A stretch of DNA of 64,000 bases from Acidobacteriota bacterium (GCA_013289835.1 JABCZG010000017.1:44302-108301); one strand, 5' to 3'. Positions 17,068-26,087 are shown, counted from the first letter of the stretch. Translations and numbers: made by a program. Notes: generated from the letters alone by a model not told the origin.

Positions 17068-17213
17068 GGTTTCTCCTTTGAACTTTCATTACGCAGTGAT
17101 TTCTTCATGTGATTTTTCTTCCCGACCATCTTCACCAGCACAGCGGCCAACCCACCCGTAGACAGAACGCCCCCAATCATCATCGCCGCACTCGCCATAC
17201 ACGCTGGACACAT
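17055..17213 (-). CDS. Small CxxC membrane-like protein, 52 aa
   Basis: Begins MCPACMASAAMMIGGVLSTG and continues LAAVLVKMVGKKN, ending in a basic tail (KPWAK). It has one hydrophobic segment right after an N-terminal CPAC motif. GGAGAGAGACAGT precedes the ATG, giving a proper ribosome site. Similar tiny CPAC-start proteins accompany SRPBCC/DUF899 genes in other genomes, by my recollection. It overlaps the next gene by 13 bp, which fits coupling. A metal- or redox-linked role is conjecture. Confidence 0.7.
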   Translation of the reverse strand: MCPACMASAAMMIGGVLSTGGLAAVLVKMVGKKNHMKKSLRNESSKEKPWAK

Positions 17214-17242
17214 ACTGTCTCTCTCCGCGAGGATGCCCCCGC

Positions 17243-17716
17243 TCAGTGCGCCACTCCTGACTGTAGCCGCGCCATCTCCGCACGCCTCCGGACGCCTTCA
17301 TGGATGTACTTCCAACCACCTGTGACTCCTGTTCGGTGGTTTTCCAAAATCAGCCCGAGCGCCGTGTGATGAAACGTGATCAGCGTTCCGCCGTCTTTCT
17401 CGCTCAAGCGATACTGCACATTCGACACCGCCGGATACGACATGAACAACGGTCCCGTAATTTCCAGCAGCGTCGGCCGCTTGATGGCCTGCACCACTCC
17501 CCAGAAGTGGCCGTTACTGTCGCCCAGGTCGCGATACCACCGCCCGCCCGGCCACGCCTCCAGCTTCATCGGCATCGGCACGCTCTCGCGAGTTTCGTTG
17601 TGCGGCCCCAGTTGCTCCAGTAGCGCCGCAAACGTCGCGTCCAGCGACGCACGCACATAGATTTCCTCCGTGATGCCCAACGTCAAATCCTCAATTCTTG
17701 CTGCCGCCGTAATCAT
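17243..17716 (-). CDS. SRPBCC (AHSA1/START-like) domain protein
   Basis: A 157-aa helix-grip protein of the polyketide-cyclase/AHSA1 type. It has ITEEIYVRASLDATFAALLE at the start, PGGRWYRDLGD in the middle, TLITFHHTALG near the C-terminus and a long terminal helix with GWKYIHEGVRRRAE. Such proteins bind small hydrophobic ligands. It overlaps by 26 bp the ArsR gene upstream, and ArsR-SRPBCC pairs are very common, with the regulator controlling the partner. The ligand is not known. Confidence 0.88.
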   Translation of the reverse strand: MITAAARIEDLTLGITEEIYVRASLDATFAALLEQLGPHNETRESVPMPMKLEAWPGGRWYRDLGDSNGHFWGVVQAIKRPTLLEITGPLFMSYPAVSNVQYRLSEKDGGTLITFHHTALGLILENHRTGVTGGWKYIHEGVRRRAEMARLQSGVAH

Positions 17717-18083
17717 CTTTCCTCCTTGGAATAAAATCCCGTTCCGAATCGTTTGACGGATTGCTCTTCCCTTCGGCGCGTTCCTTCACCCGGCTTAGTT
17801 GATGACGCCAGTATCGTGCAAACGTTTCCGTCCACTCGTGCAACGGCCGGATCGCCTCCGCATTCGTTCGATACAACATCCGCCGCCCGTCTCGCCGCAC
17901 ATTGACGAGCCCAACCTCCAGCAACACGCGCAGGTGCTTCGACACCGACGGCTGCTCCATCCCCAGCGAGTCCACGATCTCCCCAACCGGCCGCTCCTGC
18001 AGAGCGATGAAATTCAGAATCTCTCGCCGCCGCGGCTCCGCCACCGCATTAAACGCATCCGAAGTTGTCGCCGCTCGCGCCAT
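17691..18083 (-). CDS. ArsR-family transcriptional regulator
   Basis: A 130-aa winged-helix repressor. FNAVAEPRRREILNFIALQE is the ArsR N-terminal helix; the recognition helix lies in MEQPSVSKHLRVLLEVGLV; the wing is DGRRMLYRTN. No cysteine metal site is visible, so it is probably of the SRPBCC-linked, non-metal type. ATG 18083 lies about 7 bases after a strong promoter, so translation may be nearly leaderless; an in-frame TTG at 18089 is an alternative. It heads the leftward five-gene cluster and probably represses it. Confidence 0.92.
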   Translation of the reverse strand: MARAATTSDAFNAVAEPRRREILNFIALQERPVGEIVDSLGMEQPSVSKHLRVLLEVGLVNVRRDGRRMLYRTNAEAIRPLHEWTETFARYWRHQLSRVKERAEGKSNPSNDSERDFIPRRKDDYGGSKN

Positions 18084-18089
18084 GCCCAA

Positions 18090-18117
18090 ATCATATTCCT
18101 ATATGGGTATATGTCAA
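18090..18117 (-). promoter_or_regulatory. Promoter and likely operator of the ArsR operon
   Basis: On the minus strand TTGACA (18112-18117) and TATGAT (18090-18095) are 16 bp apart. The spacer is a run of alternating TATA sequence with imperfect symmetry (TATACCCATATAGGAATA), as expected for an ArsR dimer site. Confidence 0.65.
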
Positions 18118-18241
18118 GCATTATTTTTTATGCGCTTTGTGACTTGCCCGGCCTTCCCCAACTCTTGACCTCTTCCCCTTTCTCCTATAGCCTCGCGCTC
18201 AATTCCTCGGTCATTCAACCTTTCTCCCCAGGAGGCTGCTC

Positions 18242-18799
18242 ATGGTTTCTATCACCGCCCTTTGGCTCCCAATCTTGTTGGCCGCCGTTATCGTCTTCGT
18301 CGCCAGCTCACTCGTTCACATGGTGGTGAAATATCACCAAAGCGACTACAAACAGCTCCCCGAAGAAGATAAGATTCTCGCCACCATGCGCGCTGCCGGC
18401 GTGCAGCGCGGCCTCTACACGTTTCCCTACTGCACCCATCAGAATATGAAGTCCGACGCTATCCAGGAAAAATTCAAGCAGGGCCCCGCCGGCCTGCTAA
18501 CCGTCTTCCCCGCCGGTCTTCCCGCCATGCCCAAGTTCCTCGGCCTCTGGTTCGCCTACTGCCTGCTCATCGGCTTCTTCACCGCCTACCTAACGGGACA
18601 CACCGTCGCCTTCGGCGCCCACTATCCCGTCGTCTTTCGGGTCGCCGGCACCGCCGCCTTCATGGCCTACGGCCTCGGCCCCCTCGTCAACGGCATCTGG
18701 AAAGCCCAGCCATGGTCCGGCGTCCTGAAGGAAACCTTCGACGGCCTAATCTACGCCCTCCTAACCGCCGGCACCTTCGGCTGGCTCTGGCCCCGCTAA
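18242..18799 (+). CDS. Conserved membrane protein, 185 aa
   Basis: Function not recognised. One N-terminal transmembrane helix (about 6-28) is followed by a soluble stretch with QGPAGLLTVFPAG and then three or four more hydrophobic segments to the C-terminus (GTFGWLWPR). AGGAGG lies six bases before the ATG. It is divergent from the ArsR operon and followed by the leader region of the encapsulin operon. Confidence 0.8.
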   Translation: MVSITALWLPILLAAVIVFVASSLVHMVVKYHQSDYKQLPEEDKILATMRAAGVQRGLYTFPYCTHQNMKSDAIQEKFKQGPAGLLTVFPAGLPAMPKFLGLWFAYCLLIGFFTAYLTGHTVAFGAHYPVVFRVAGTAAFMAYGLGPLVNGIWKAQPWSGVLKETFDGLIYALLTAGTFGWLWPR

Positions 18800-18850
18800 C
18801 CAAATCGGGCTAACCAATTCAGATCACCACCTTTGCGCGCGAACTCCGCG

Positions 18851-19075
18851 TTGGTGTCTGAAACAGGTTGGTATACTCTATGCGCTCGCTGCGAGCGGTC
18901 GACCCGCGAAAGACGACCTGCGGTGCTGCCAGGCGAGATTGCCGCCGAGGTGCCATCATCCTAAGAGGTTAAGCAAAACGCACCGAGCCAGGCCCTGATT
19001 TTTTGGGCCGTGGTCGCACTTCACTGCATCTATTGAAGATACTCAGATAGATGGGAATCATTGTGGATTGAGATC
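18851..19075 (+). ncRNA. Possible structured leader RNA before the DyP-encapsulin operon
   Basis: About 220 bases without an open frame carry several complementary segments: CGGTGC (18921-18926) with GCACCG (18980-18985); a small hairpin CGCTC-GCTGC-GAGCG near 18883-18897; and GGCCC-loop-GGGCC (18991-19009). TATACT at 18872-18877 could be the -10 element, with TTGGTG (18851-18856) as a weak -35. No known riboswitch class could be matched by eye. Confidence 0.3.
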
Positions 19076-19081
19076 GAGATA

Positions 19082-20149
19082 ATGGACGCACCCAAGGAAG
19101 TCGCCCTCGCCCAGTCAGTGGTCGCCCCGCTCACCCGCGCGGCGATTTTTCTGGTCGTCTGCATCCGCCCTGAACAAGACAACTATGCGGCCCTGCGATC
19201 CTTCTTCGCGGACTTCTCGGGTCTCGTGCGCGCTGTTGAGTTTCGCGACCTGGAAGCAGGTCTCACCTGCGTCGTTGGATTCGGTTCAGACGCCTGGGAC
19301 AAGCTCTTTGGATCACCTCGCCCCGCCGAACTCCATCCGTTTCAAGAGATTCGCTCCGCCGGCCGCCATGCCGTCTCCACTCCAGGCGACATCCTCTTTC
19401 ACATTCGAGCCAAACGCGCCGACCTCTGTTTTGAATTGGCCACACAAATCATGAATAGCATCGGCGATGCAATCTCGGTTGCCGACGAGGTTCACGGCTT
19501 CCGCTATTTTGACGATCGCGACGTCATCGGGTTTGTCGACGGCACAGAAAATCCGCGAGGCGGTGCTGCGGAGGACACTGCCATTGTCGGTGACGAAGAT
19601 CCCGCTTTTGCGGGCGGCAGCTACGTCATCGTCCAGAAGTATCTTCACGACATGAAGGGTTGGAACGCTCTCCCGGTGGAGACGCAAGAGCGCATCATTG
19701 GCCGCAAGAAACTTTCGGACGTCGAGCTGAACGACGCCGAGAAGCCTCCGTACGCGCACAATGCCCTCAACGTGATCGAAGAAAACGGAAAAGAACTCAA
19801 GATTCTGAGAGACAACATGCCTTTCGGGCGGCCTGGCCACGGTGAGTTTGGGACCTACTTCATCGGCTATAGCCGCACTCCGCGCATCACCGAAACTATG
19901 CTTCAGAACATGTTCGTGGGCCGTCCTCCTGGCAATTACGACCGCCTGCTCGATTTCAGCCGCGCCGTTACCGGCACTTTATTTTTCGCGCCGTCCTCGA
20001 CATTTCTCGACAGCATCAGCGGCGACCCGCCGAACTCCACTGCAATTGCCGCATCGCCAAAATCGGACGCCCCGTCGGCCTCGACTCTGGGCGACGCATC
20101 ACCCGGAACTCTCGGACTAGGTTCGCTTAAAGGACACAAAGATGAATAA
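19082..20149 (+). CDS. DyP-type haem peroxidase with encapsulin-targeting tail
   Basis: A 355-aa dye-decolourising peroxidase that uses H2O2 to oxidise organic substrates. Visible motifs are GFVDGTENP (GxxDG, catalytic Asp near 153), the probable proximal His226 in YAHNALNV and the distal Arg243 in ILRDNMPFG. After the enzyme fold comes a flexible Pro/Ser/Ala linker and TLGLGSLKG at the C-terminus. The latter matches the cargo-loading peptide (LGIGSLKG-like) that docks DyP inside encapsulin shells. The ATG at 19082 is chosen over an in-frame upstream TTG. It overlaps the encapsulin gene by 8 bp. Confidence 0.95.
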   Translation: MDAPKEVALAQSVVAPLTRAAIFLVVCIRPEQDNYAALRSFFADFSGLVRAVEFRDLEAGLTCVVGFGSDAWDKLFGSPRPAELHPFQEIRSAGRHAVSTPGDILFHIRAKRADLCFELATQIMNSIGDAISVADEVHGFRYFDDRDVIGFVDGTENPRGGAAEDTAIVGDEDPAFAGGSYVIVQKYLHDMKGWNALPVETQERIIGRKKLSDVELNDAEKPPYAHNALNVIEENGKELKILRDNMPFGRPGHGEFGTYFIGYSRTPRITETMLQNMFVGRPPGNYDRLLDFSRAVTGTLFFAPSSTFLDSISGDPPNSTAIAASPKSDAPSASTLGDASPGTLGLGSLKGHKDE

Positions 20150-20954
20150 CCTGCATCGCGAGTTAGCTCCAGTCTCGGACGCCGCATGGGCGGAGATTGA
20201 GGAAGAAACCACCAGGACGCTCAAGCGCTATCTAGCCGGACGACGGGCTGTTGATGTTCCTTCGCCTGGAGGAACGGCTCTGCCGGGAGTTGGTACCGGC
20301 CATCTGCGGCCGATCTCCGCTCCTGCGGATGGCATCATCGCAAGACAACGAGAGGTCAAGCCTCTCGTGGAGTTGCGCGCGCCTTTCGAGCTATCCCGTC
20401 AGACCATCGATGACGTCGAGCGTGGATCGGATGACTCCGATTGGCAGCCTGCAAAAGACGCCGCGAAGAAACTTGCCTTTGCCGAAGATCGCGCCATCTT
20501 CAACGGATACCGCGAGGCGGATATCCAAGGCATTCGGGAACGCACCAGCAATCCCATCGAGACGCTTCCTGCGGATGTGCGCGATTATCCGGACGCTGTG
20601 GCACGCGCATTGAGCCAGCTACGCCTTGTCGGCGTCAACGGCCCCTACTCAGTCTTACTTGGAGCCCGCGAGTATACGGCACTCGCTGAAACCCGCGATC
20701 ACGGATACCCCGTCCTCGAACACGTCAAGCGTATCGTTGACGGCCATCTGATCTGGGCGCCAGCAATCGAAGGTGCGTTCGTCCTGACCACCCGCGGCGG
20801 CGATTTCGAGCTCAACATCGGGCAGGATGTTTCCATCGGCTACCTCAGCCACACCGATTCCTTGGTCAAGCTCTATCTGCAGGAGACATTCGTTTTTCGC
20901 GTCCTCACCACCGAAGCCTCTGTCGCGCTCTCGCCGTCACAGAAGTCTTCCTAA
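20142..20954 (+). CDS. Type 1 encapsulin shell protein (linocin M18-like)
   Basis: A 270-aa HK97-fold protein that self-assembles into a nanocompartment shell. The start MNNLHRELAPVSDAAWAEIE is nearly invariant in DyP-type encapsulins, and the E-loop/P-domain region (ELRAPFELSRQTIDDVERG, AEDRAIFNGY) is intact. The C-terminus ends in a typical final strand (FVFRVLTTEASVAL). The ATG lies inside the end of the peroxidase gene, indicating coupling and likely co-production of cargo and shell. Confidence 0.96.
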   Translation: MNNLHRELAPVSDAAWAEIEEETTRTLKRYLAGRRAVDVPSPGGTALPGVGTGHLRPISAPADGIIARQREVKPLVELRAPFELSRQTIDDVERGSDDSDWQPAKDAAKKLAFAEDRAIFNGYREADIQGIRERTSNPIETLPADVRDYPDAVARALSQLRLVGVNGPYSVLLGAREYTALAETRDHGYPVLEHVKRIVDGHLIWAPAIEGAFVLTTRGGDFELNIGQDVSIGYLSHTDSLVKLYLQETFVFRVLTTEASVALSPSQKSS

Positions 20955-21050
20955 ACCTGTTCCGCAAACTCTGGCTGCGTGGGCGAACCATCCAGAGAAG
21001 TTAGAATTCATCGCCGATATGCTGGCTTGGCGCACTACAAGAGTAAGAAG

Positions 21051-21452
21051 CTAGCCGTTTTCGACGCGCGACTTTATGTCCGAGTACGCCGCACTGATGA
21101 GCCTGCTCAGCTCCTCGGCGTTCGTGGCTGTTCCAGGTCTCAGCTTCACATGGCGCATGAACTTGCCGCTGCCTTGCAACAAGCGCGCCGGATCCGGCAG
21201 CGCTGTGCCGTGAAAGAACCCCACGTTTACGTGCGAACTGAATACGTTGACGTAGCCGAAGGGCGCATCTCCCAAACAAGCAACCGGACACCCGTCATGC
21301 AAAAGCTCACGGACTTCGTCTCCGCATTTTCGCATCGCCTCAAACCACTGATGCGCGATTGCTCCCAATCCACTTGCATGCTTTTCCATCCACGCATCGA
21401 TGGCGGGATCCCGCTCGACAGCGCCGTTGAATCGCAGCAATTCCGTCTTCAT
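21051..21452 (-). CDS. DUF1801 (YdhG-like) domain protein
   Basis: A 133-aa protein of the small DUF1801 fold (structurally related to frataxin-like/YdhG proteins). It contains GDEVRELLHDGCPVACLGDA, FGYVNVFSSHVNVGFFHG and GKFMRHVKLR near the end. GGAG precedes the ATG. It is convergent with the encapsulin gene. Function unknown. Confidence 0.8.
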   Translation of the reverse strand: MKTELLRFNGAVERDPAIDAWMEKHASGLGAIAHQWFEAMRKCGDEVRELLHDGCPVACLGDAPFGYVNVFSSHVNVGFFHGTALPDPARLLQGSGKFMRHVKLRPGTATNAEELSRLISAAYSDIKSRVENG

Positions 21453-21619
21453 CGTCGCTCCACTTTCTGCTTTGGATATCTGTGATTACGTGCAGCGCGG
21501 CGTCCTTCTCAATTGACAACTGCTGATACCGTCGCAGATACTGCAATCTGCGCATGTAGGATGCAACGGCACATCGCCGAAGGGCAATGCCCACCTACGA
21601 TCCCATCGTGGAGGCCTAC

Positions 21620-22267
21620 ATGCCCAACCTAGAAAACATCAAAAAGCAAGCCAAGCTCATATTGCGGTGGCATCGCGAACGCCACTATCCCGTCGCCGCT
21701 CAAATCCGCGCGCATTTGCCTCGTTTCCTGAATATGCCCGACTCCGAGATTCTTGCCGCGAACTTTAAGCTCAGCGATGCACAACAAATGGTCGCAAGAC
21801 AGAACGGCTTCGATAGCTGGCAGGCCCTGAAAGCTGGACTTTCCGCCACGTCGCTCAGAGTGAAATCGTCGCCATCCAAAGCGACGATTGTCTCTGCAGA
21901 GCCGCAACTTTTCGTCACTGATATCAAGAGATCATGCGAATTTTTCCGTGAGAAGTTAGGCTTTTCGCTTGTATTCAGTTACGGCAAACCTCCCTATTAT
22001 GTACAAGTGGGTCGCGACGCGGCGCGTCTCAATCTAAGGTGTGTCGAGCGATCAGCAATCGAGTCGACGGTCCGCGATCGGGAGGAACTCCTGTCGGTAT
22101 CTATGACCGTCGCTACAGCGGACGAGATCAAGATATTGTTTCTTGAATTTCAGTCCGCTGGCGTTGCCTTTCGCCAGACACTGAAAAAGCAGCCTTGGGG
22201 CGCCAAGAATTTCGTGGTCAAAGATCCGGATGGGAATCTGCTGTTGTTTGCCGGACCCGCAAACTAA
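21620..22267 (+). CDS. Glyoxalase/bleomycin-resistance domain protein with N-terminal helical domain
   Basis: A 215-aa two-part protein. Residues 1-80 (NLENIKKQAKLIL ... DAQQMVARQNGFDSWQ) match the same short helical domain that begins the ankyrin protein at 37-38.7 kb. Residues 95-215 form a vicinal-oxygen-chelate domain: EPQLFVTDIKRSCEFFREKL, FSYGKPPYYVQV and a final FVVKDPDGNLLLFAG with the metal-site Glu region partly degenerate. It probably binds a small ligand. ATG 21620 follows GGAGG by 5 bases; a longer start at 21587 is less likely. Confidence 0.83.
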   Translation: MPNLENIKKQAKLILRWHRERHYPVAAQIRAHLPRFLNMPDSEILAANFKLSDAQQMVARQNGFDSWQALKAGLSATSLRVKSSPSKATIVSAEPQLFVTDIKRSCEFFREKLGFSLVFSYGKPPYYVQVGRDAARLNLRCVERSAIESTVRDREELLSVSMTVATADEIKILFLEFQSAGVAFRQTLKKQPWGAKNFVVKDPDGNLLLFAGPAN

Positions 22268-22396
22268 CAGATACTAAGCCGATGCCTGCTGATCGAGCCA
22301 GTCCTGTTGCCTCCTGGCTCCTATTCCATCGTGAAACCGTGCCGGGCAAGCCAGCACGGTTTCAGCTCCCCGGCTGCCTTCCTTAAGACGAACGGC

Positions 22397-23452
22397 TCAT
22401 GGACGAGCTTCGTAGACGATGTTGAACGGTGTTTCCGAGGCTCTGCGGAAACGGCTGAAGCCGGCCGCGGTGACTACTTCGCGAATGCGTTTTTCGCCTG
22501 ACTGCGCGCCCAAGCACAACGCAACTTCCTGTGAACGCGAACAGGGAGTGCACAACAAAGTTGAAAAAGAGTAGTACACGCGACCGACCGGATTCAGATT
22601 GTCTTTTAGTTCATCGTGAGCAAACGGTTCGACGATCATCCATGTGCCGTCCTTGCTAAGTGAATTGCGTACATGGGTTGCGGCGCCGACCGGATCGCCC
22701 ATATCGTGCAAACAATCGAACACGGTGACCAGGTCGTAGTCTTTGCCCGGAAATGCTTTGGCCTTCGCGACGCCAAAGTTGAGCCGAACCTCAAGACCTT
22801 CTTTAGCGGCGGTTGCGCGGGCGCCCTCGATGGATTTGTCGTGATAGTCAAAACCAAAGAATTGCGATTTTGGGAAGGCTTTAGCCATTAGCACGGTTGA
22901 CGCACCCTTGCCGCACCCGACATCGGCCACGCGCGCGCCGGCTTCCAGCTTAGCCTGGACGCCCTGCAGGGAAGGAATCCAGGAACCGATAAGGTTTGCC
23001 GCATAGCTTGGCCGGAAGAATTTCTCGCAGCCGTGAAACACATCTTCATCATGCTCATTCCAACCCATGCCCGCGCCGGATCGGAAGGCCTCGGTAATCC
23101 TGGGAACCGCGGCCAGAGAGCCGAGCGCTAATTGGAAGGCGCCGGGAAGATAAGCGGGGCTGTCTTCGTTCGCCAGCGTAAATGCCTGCTCTTCACTCAG
23201 ACTGAACTTGCGAGTCTGCTCGTTATAGGTAACGTAGCCCCCGGCAGCTTGTGAGCTCAGCCATTCGCGCACATAACGCTCATCGGTTCTGGTCTTAGCA
23301 GCCAGCTCGGCTGAATTCAGGGGGCCTTCCGCGAGAGCCTTGTACAACCCCAGCTTTTCGCCAATGACCACCATGCCAGAGTGGACCGCCGCGCCTAGAT
23401 CCCCAACGAATTGCCCTACGAACACATTCAGCTTGTCCATATCGAGTGCCAT
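22397..23452 (-). CDS. SAM-dependent methyltransferase with N-terminal winged helix
   Basis: A 351-aa class I methyltransferase. The N-terminal winged-helix dimerisation region (GEKLGLYKALAEGPLNSAEL, RYVREWLSSQAAGGYV) precedes the SAM site VADVGCGKGAS (175-185), FGFDYHDKSIEGA and FDCLHDMGDP. The architecture resembles mycobacterial Rv2258c and S20-type methyltransferases. No substrate can be assigned. It is followed, in the opposite sense of the coordinates, by unrelated accessory genes. Confidence 0.88.
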   Translation of the reverse strand: MALDMDKLNVFVGQFVGDLGAAVHSGMVVIGEKLGLYKALAEGPLNSAELAAKTRTDERYVREWLSSQAAGGYVTYNEQTRKFSLSEEQAFTLANEDSPAYLPGAFQLALGSLAAVPRITEAFRSGAGMGWNEHDEDVFHGCEKFFRPSYAANLIGSWIPSLQGVQAKLEAGARVADVGCGKGASTVLMAKAFPKSQFFGFDYHDKSIEGARATAAKEGLEVRLNFGVAKAKAFPGKDYDLVTVFDCLHDMGDPVGAATHVRNSLSKDGTWMIVEPFAHDELKDNLNPVGRVYYSFSTLLCTPCSRSQEVALCLGAQSGEKRIREVVTAAGFSRFRRASETPFNIVYEARP

Positions 23453-23611
23453 TCTAATTCTCCCCTGTCAATGCGATTTCTCTGACTCTTCGCTCCATGA
23501 TGCTCAAATTGCCGATTTTCATAATCTCGCTCGCTTGGGTAAGGCCCAGGAAGCGATCGCTGCCGCTTCCCGGGCTGTTTTGCGTGCTCACCTGTAGTGC
23601 GCGAGCACCGA

Positions 23612-24100
23612 CTACTTACTCTTGCTGGGATCGTCGTCAGCATTGACGTAGTTGAACTGAAGTGGAGCTTGTCCATGGACCTGGACAATGGTTTCTCCGC
23701 TGGCCATGGCGTAGTGATGCATGTTGGGGTCGAGAAAGGCGAAGCTGCCGGCCATAAATGCGTTCATCTTATGGGCGTCAAACTGATCGCCCATGCCGAC
23801 TTTAAACGTCCCGGAAATGATCGTGACGTTTTCCCTTTTTGTGTGCCAATGGGGCGCGATACGAAACCCATCGGGCATTTTCAAGCGAATCGTGTAGTCA
23901 CCGGTAGATGCGGTTGGGTCGCCCTCAAGTACGGCAAACTGCGCGCCCGGACGCACAACGGGCGGTGCTGCTCCCCAGGAAATGGAATCCGGTGTGAATG
24001 CGTTTTTTTCCTGGGAATTATCGTGCGCGGCACTGGTGAAAGCCAGTCCCGCCCAAGAGAGTCCAGCCACTGCAAGTGTAAGGAACAGGTATCGTTTCAT
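23612..24100 (-). CDS. Exported cupin-domain protein
   Basis: A 162-aa protein with a Sec signal peptide (MKRYLFLTLAVAGLSWAG..., cleavage near 25) and one cupin barrel. Metal ligands are visible in PHWHTKRENVTIISGTFKVG and in the second motif around MHHYAMASGET. Family members of the ChrR/anti-sigma cupin type bind Zn or act as small oxygenases; here it is probably periplasmic. GGAGG lies 9 bases before the ATG at 24100; longer frames upstream would remove the signal peptide. Confidence 0.85.
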   Translation of the reverse strand: MKRYLFLTLAVAGLSWAGLAFTSAAHDNSQEKNAFTPDSISWGAAPPVVRPGAQFAVLEGDPTASTGDYTIRLKMPDGFRIAPHWHTKRENVTIISGTFKVGMGDQFDAHKMNAFMAGSFAFLDPNMHHYAMASGETIVQVHGQAPLQFNYVNADDDPSKSK

Positions 24101-24230
24101 TATCGAACCTCCTTCGTTCGGTATCGAACTATGGGAAGGATGTCTTGAGTGGAGGGCTATTCCAATGAAGTGCTTATACAATTTGCCTATCTTTTCTATA
24201 TCGTCGCAAATTGCTGATTCTTAGAGGATA

Positions 24231-26057
24231 ATGCCCTTCGAGAGCCTTATGCGACGTACTACAAAGCCTGCCGGTGAGATCGAACTGGACCTCGGGCGCT
24301 ACGAGCTTCGCCGTCAGGGTCGGCGAGTTAAACTCGAAAAGAAGCCCATGGATTTGCTGATTTTTCTGGTGAGCCGCCGGGAACAGCTGATTTCGCGCCA
24401 GGAGATCGTTACCAAATTGTGGCGCTCCGACCTCTTCATCGATACCGAAACCAATATCAACAATATCGTGCGAAAAATCCGAACAGCGCTGGGTGACGAT
24501 TCGGAGAAACCGCGTTTTCTGGAAACGGTAGTGGGCAAAGGGTACCGATTCATCGGACCGATGCGGGTGATCGATGCGCGCTATCCGCAATCCGAGTTTG
24601 GTTCGGGCGGCATGCGTCCGGAAAGCCCGGAAAAAGCAGGCAGTGGGGTCGAGCGTGCGTCGCTGGCGGTCTTGCCACTGATGCAACTTGGGAAGGCCAC
24701 AGATGACCAAGGTATATGCCTGGGGTTTGCCGATGCACTGGTCGCGCGCCTCGGAAATTTGCCGGGCGTGGACGTCCTGCCGACTTCTGCTGTGCTAAAT
24801 CTATCAGCCGGGGTGACGTCTGCAGAGGCCGCTTCGCGTCTGGGCGTGCGTTTTGTCGTTCACGGCGGTATTCAAATGTCCAAGGGCCTTTGGCGCCTTT
24901 CATTGGAAATGTTGGACACGCATTTGCAAGCTGTCTGCTTCATCAGGAAGCGCGATCTGGACCTCAACCGCCTATCCGACCTCGAGGACGAGATCGCCAG
25001 GCAAATCGCTTTGGCACTGAACCGGCCGCTGGGTCCAGCGATGCCTCAACGTTCCCCGCGCTACAGCAAGGACCCTATGGCTTATGCGGAGTTCATGCGG
25101 GGTTTTAAGCTCAGCTCCTCTGGCAATCCAGCGATGCTGGACGAAGCTGCTCGGCACCTTAGCAATGCGGTTGCTCGAGATCCTGCATTTTCTCTGGCGC
25201 ATGCGGCACTTTCCGTGGTCTGCGCGACTCGTCACTTTGAACTTGATCCATCCAGCGCATGGTGGGAGAAGGCCGAGTTTCATTGTTGCCGCGCGCTGGA
25301 TCTGGATCCGGATTTGCCCGAGGGGCATGTTGCCCGCGCGTTTCTCTTTTGGGGGCCGTCCAGGAACTTCCAGCATCTGGAAGCGATTGACGAGCTCAAG
25401 CGGGCCTTGGCTCTGCAGAACAATCAGCCCCAAGCGTACAACCGCTTGGGCACCATCTTGGCTCACATCGGTTTGCTCGAGCACGCCCGTGAAATGTATG
25501 AGCGGGCACGGCCATTTCATCCTCGGAGAGCGGTTAGTCACAGCATCGTGCAAGTGTACGTTTGGAACCAGGAATACGACTTGGCACGCGAGGAGATCGA
25601 AGCTTGGCGCGCCGAGAATCCAGAGAACAAGTATCCTGTCTACTTTGCTGTTCTACTGGCCTTGCTGGCGGGAGATTTGAACCAAGCAAGAACCCTGTTG
25701 GATGAAGCGGTCCTGCTACTGCCGGAAGAACCGCTCATTGTCAGTTTGGAGGGCGTCTATTACGCGTCGACTGGCTTGGCGGGAAAGGCGCTGGACTGTC
25801 TGACAACAGCTTGTGCGAGCCCAAAATCCTTTGGGCATTCGCACCACAGCTACTATCAGATCGCCTGCATACTTGCACTGCTGGAGCGGCGCCAAGCTGC
25901 GATTGAGTGGTTGGAGCGAAGTGTCTCCAGTGGCTTCGCGTGCTGGCCTTTTTTTCTTAAAGACCCTCACCTCAAGAATCTGCGAGATCTGCCGGAGTTT
26001 GATGTCTTGGTGAGTTCCTTACAAGCCAAGTTTCCCGACCATATCGGGTTGCTCTAG
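24231..26057 (+). CDS. CadC-like winged-helix regulator with TPR domain
   Basis: A 608-aa cytoplasmic-looking protein. Residues 16-107 are an OmpR/PhoB-type DNA-binding domain: LDLGRYELRRQGRRVKLEKK, SRQEIVTKLW, NIVRKIRTALGDD and GKGYRFIG. A helical linker with GVRFVVHGGIQ (adenylate-cyclase-associated TolB-like region) is followed by TPR repeats from about 270 to 590. No transmembrane helix is obvious. It is divergent from the cupin gene and may control it. Effector unknown. Confidence 0.88.
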   Translation: MPFESLMRRTTKPAGEIELDLGRYELRRQGRRVKLEKKPMDLLIFLVSRREQLISRQEIVTKLWRSDLFIDTETNINNIVRKIRTALGDDSEKPRFLETVVGKGYRFIGPMRVIDARYPQSEFGSGGMRPESPEKAGSGVERASLAVLPLMQLGKATDDQGICLGFADALVARLGNLPGVDVLPTSAVLNLSAGVTSAEAASRLGVRFVVHGGIQMSKGLWRLSLEMLDTHLQAVCFIRKRDLDLNRLSDLEDEIARQIALALNRPLGPAMPQRSPRYSKDPMAYAEFMRGFKLSSSGNPAMLDEAARHLSNAVARDPAFSLAHAALSVVCATRHFELDPSSAWWEKAEFHCCRALDLDPDLPEGHVARAFLFWGPSRNFQHLEAIDELKRALALQNNQPQAYNRLGTILAHIGLLEHAREMYERARPFHPRRAVSHSIVQVYVWNQEYDLAREEIEAWRAENPENKYPVYFAVLLALLAGDLNQARTLLDEAVLLLPEEPLIVSLEGVYYASTGLAGKALDCLTTACASPKSFGHSHHSYYQIACILALLERRQAAIEWLERSVSSGFACWPFFLKDPHLKNLRDLPEFDVLVSSLQAKFPDHIGLL

Positions 26058-26087
26058 CTGGAAGCCCCCTCAATGGCCTAGACTCCT

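Noticed and set aside
18991..19009. GGCCC...GGGCC hairpin as an intrinsic terminator before the DyP gene
   Set aside because: The T-run is inside the loop and no U-tract follows the stem, so it was kept only as part of a possible leader structure.
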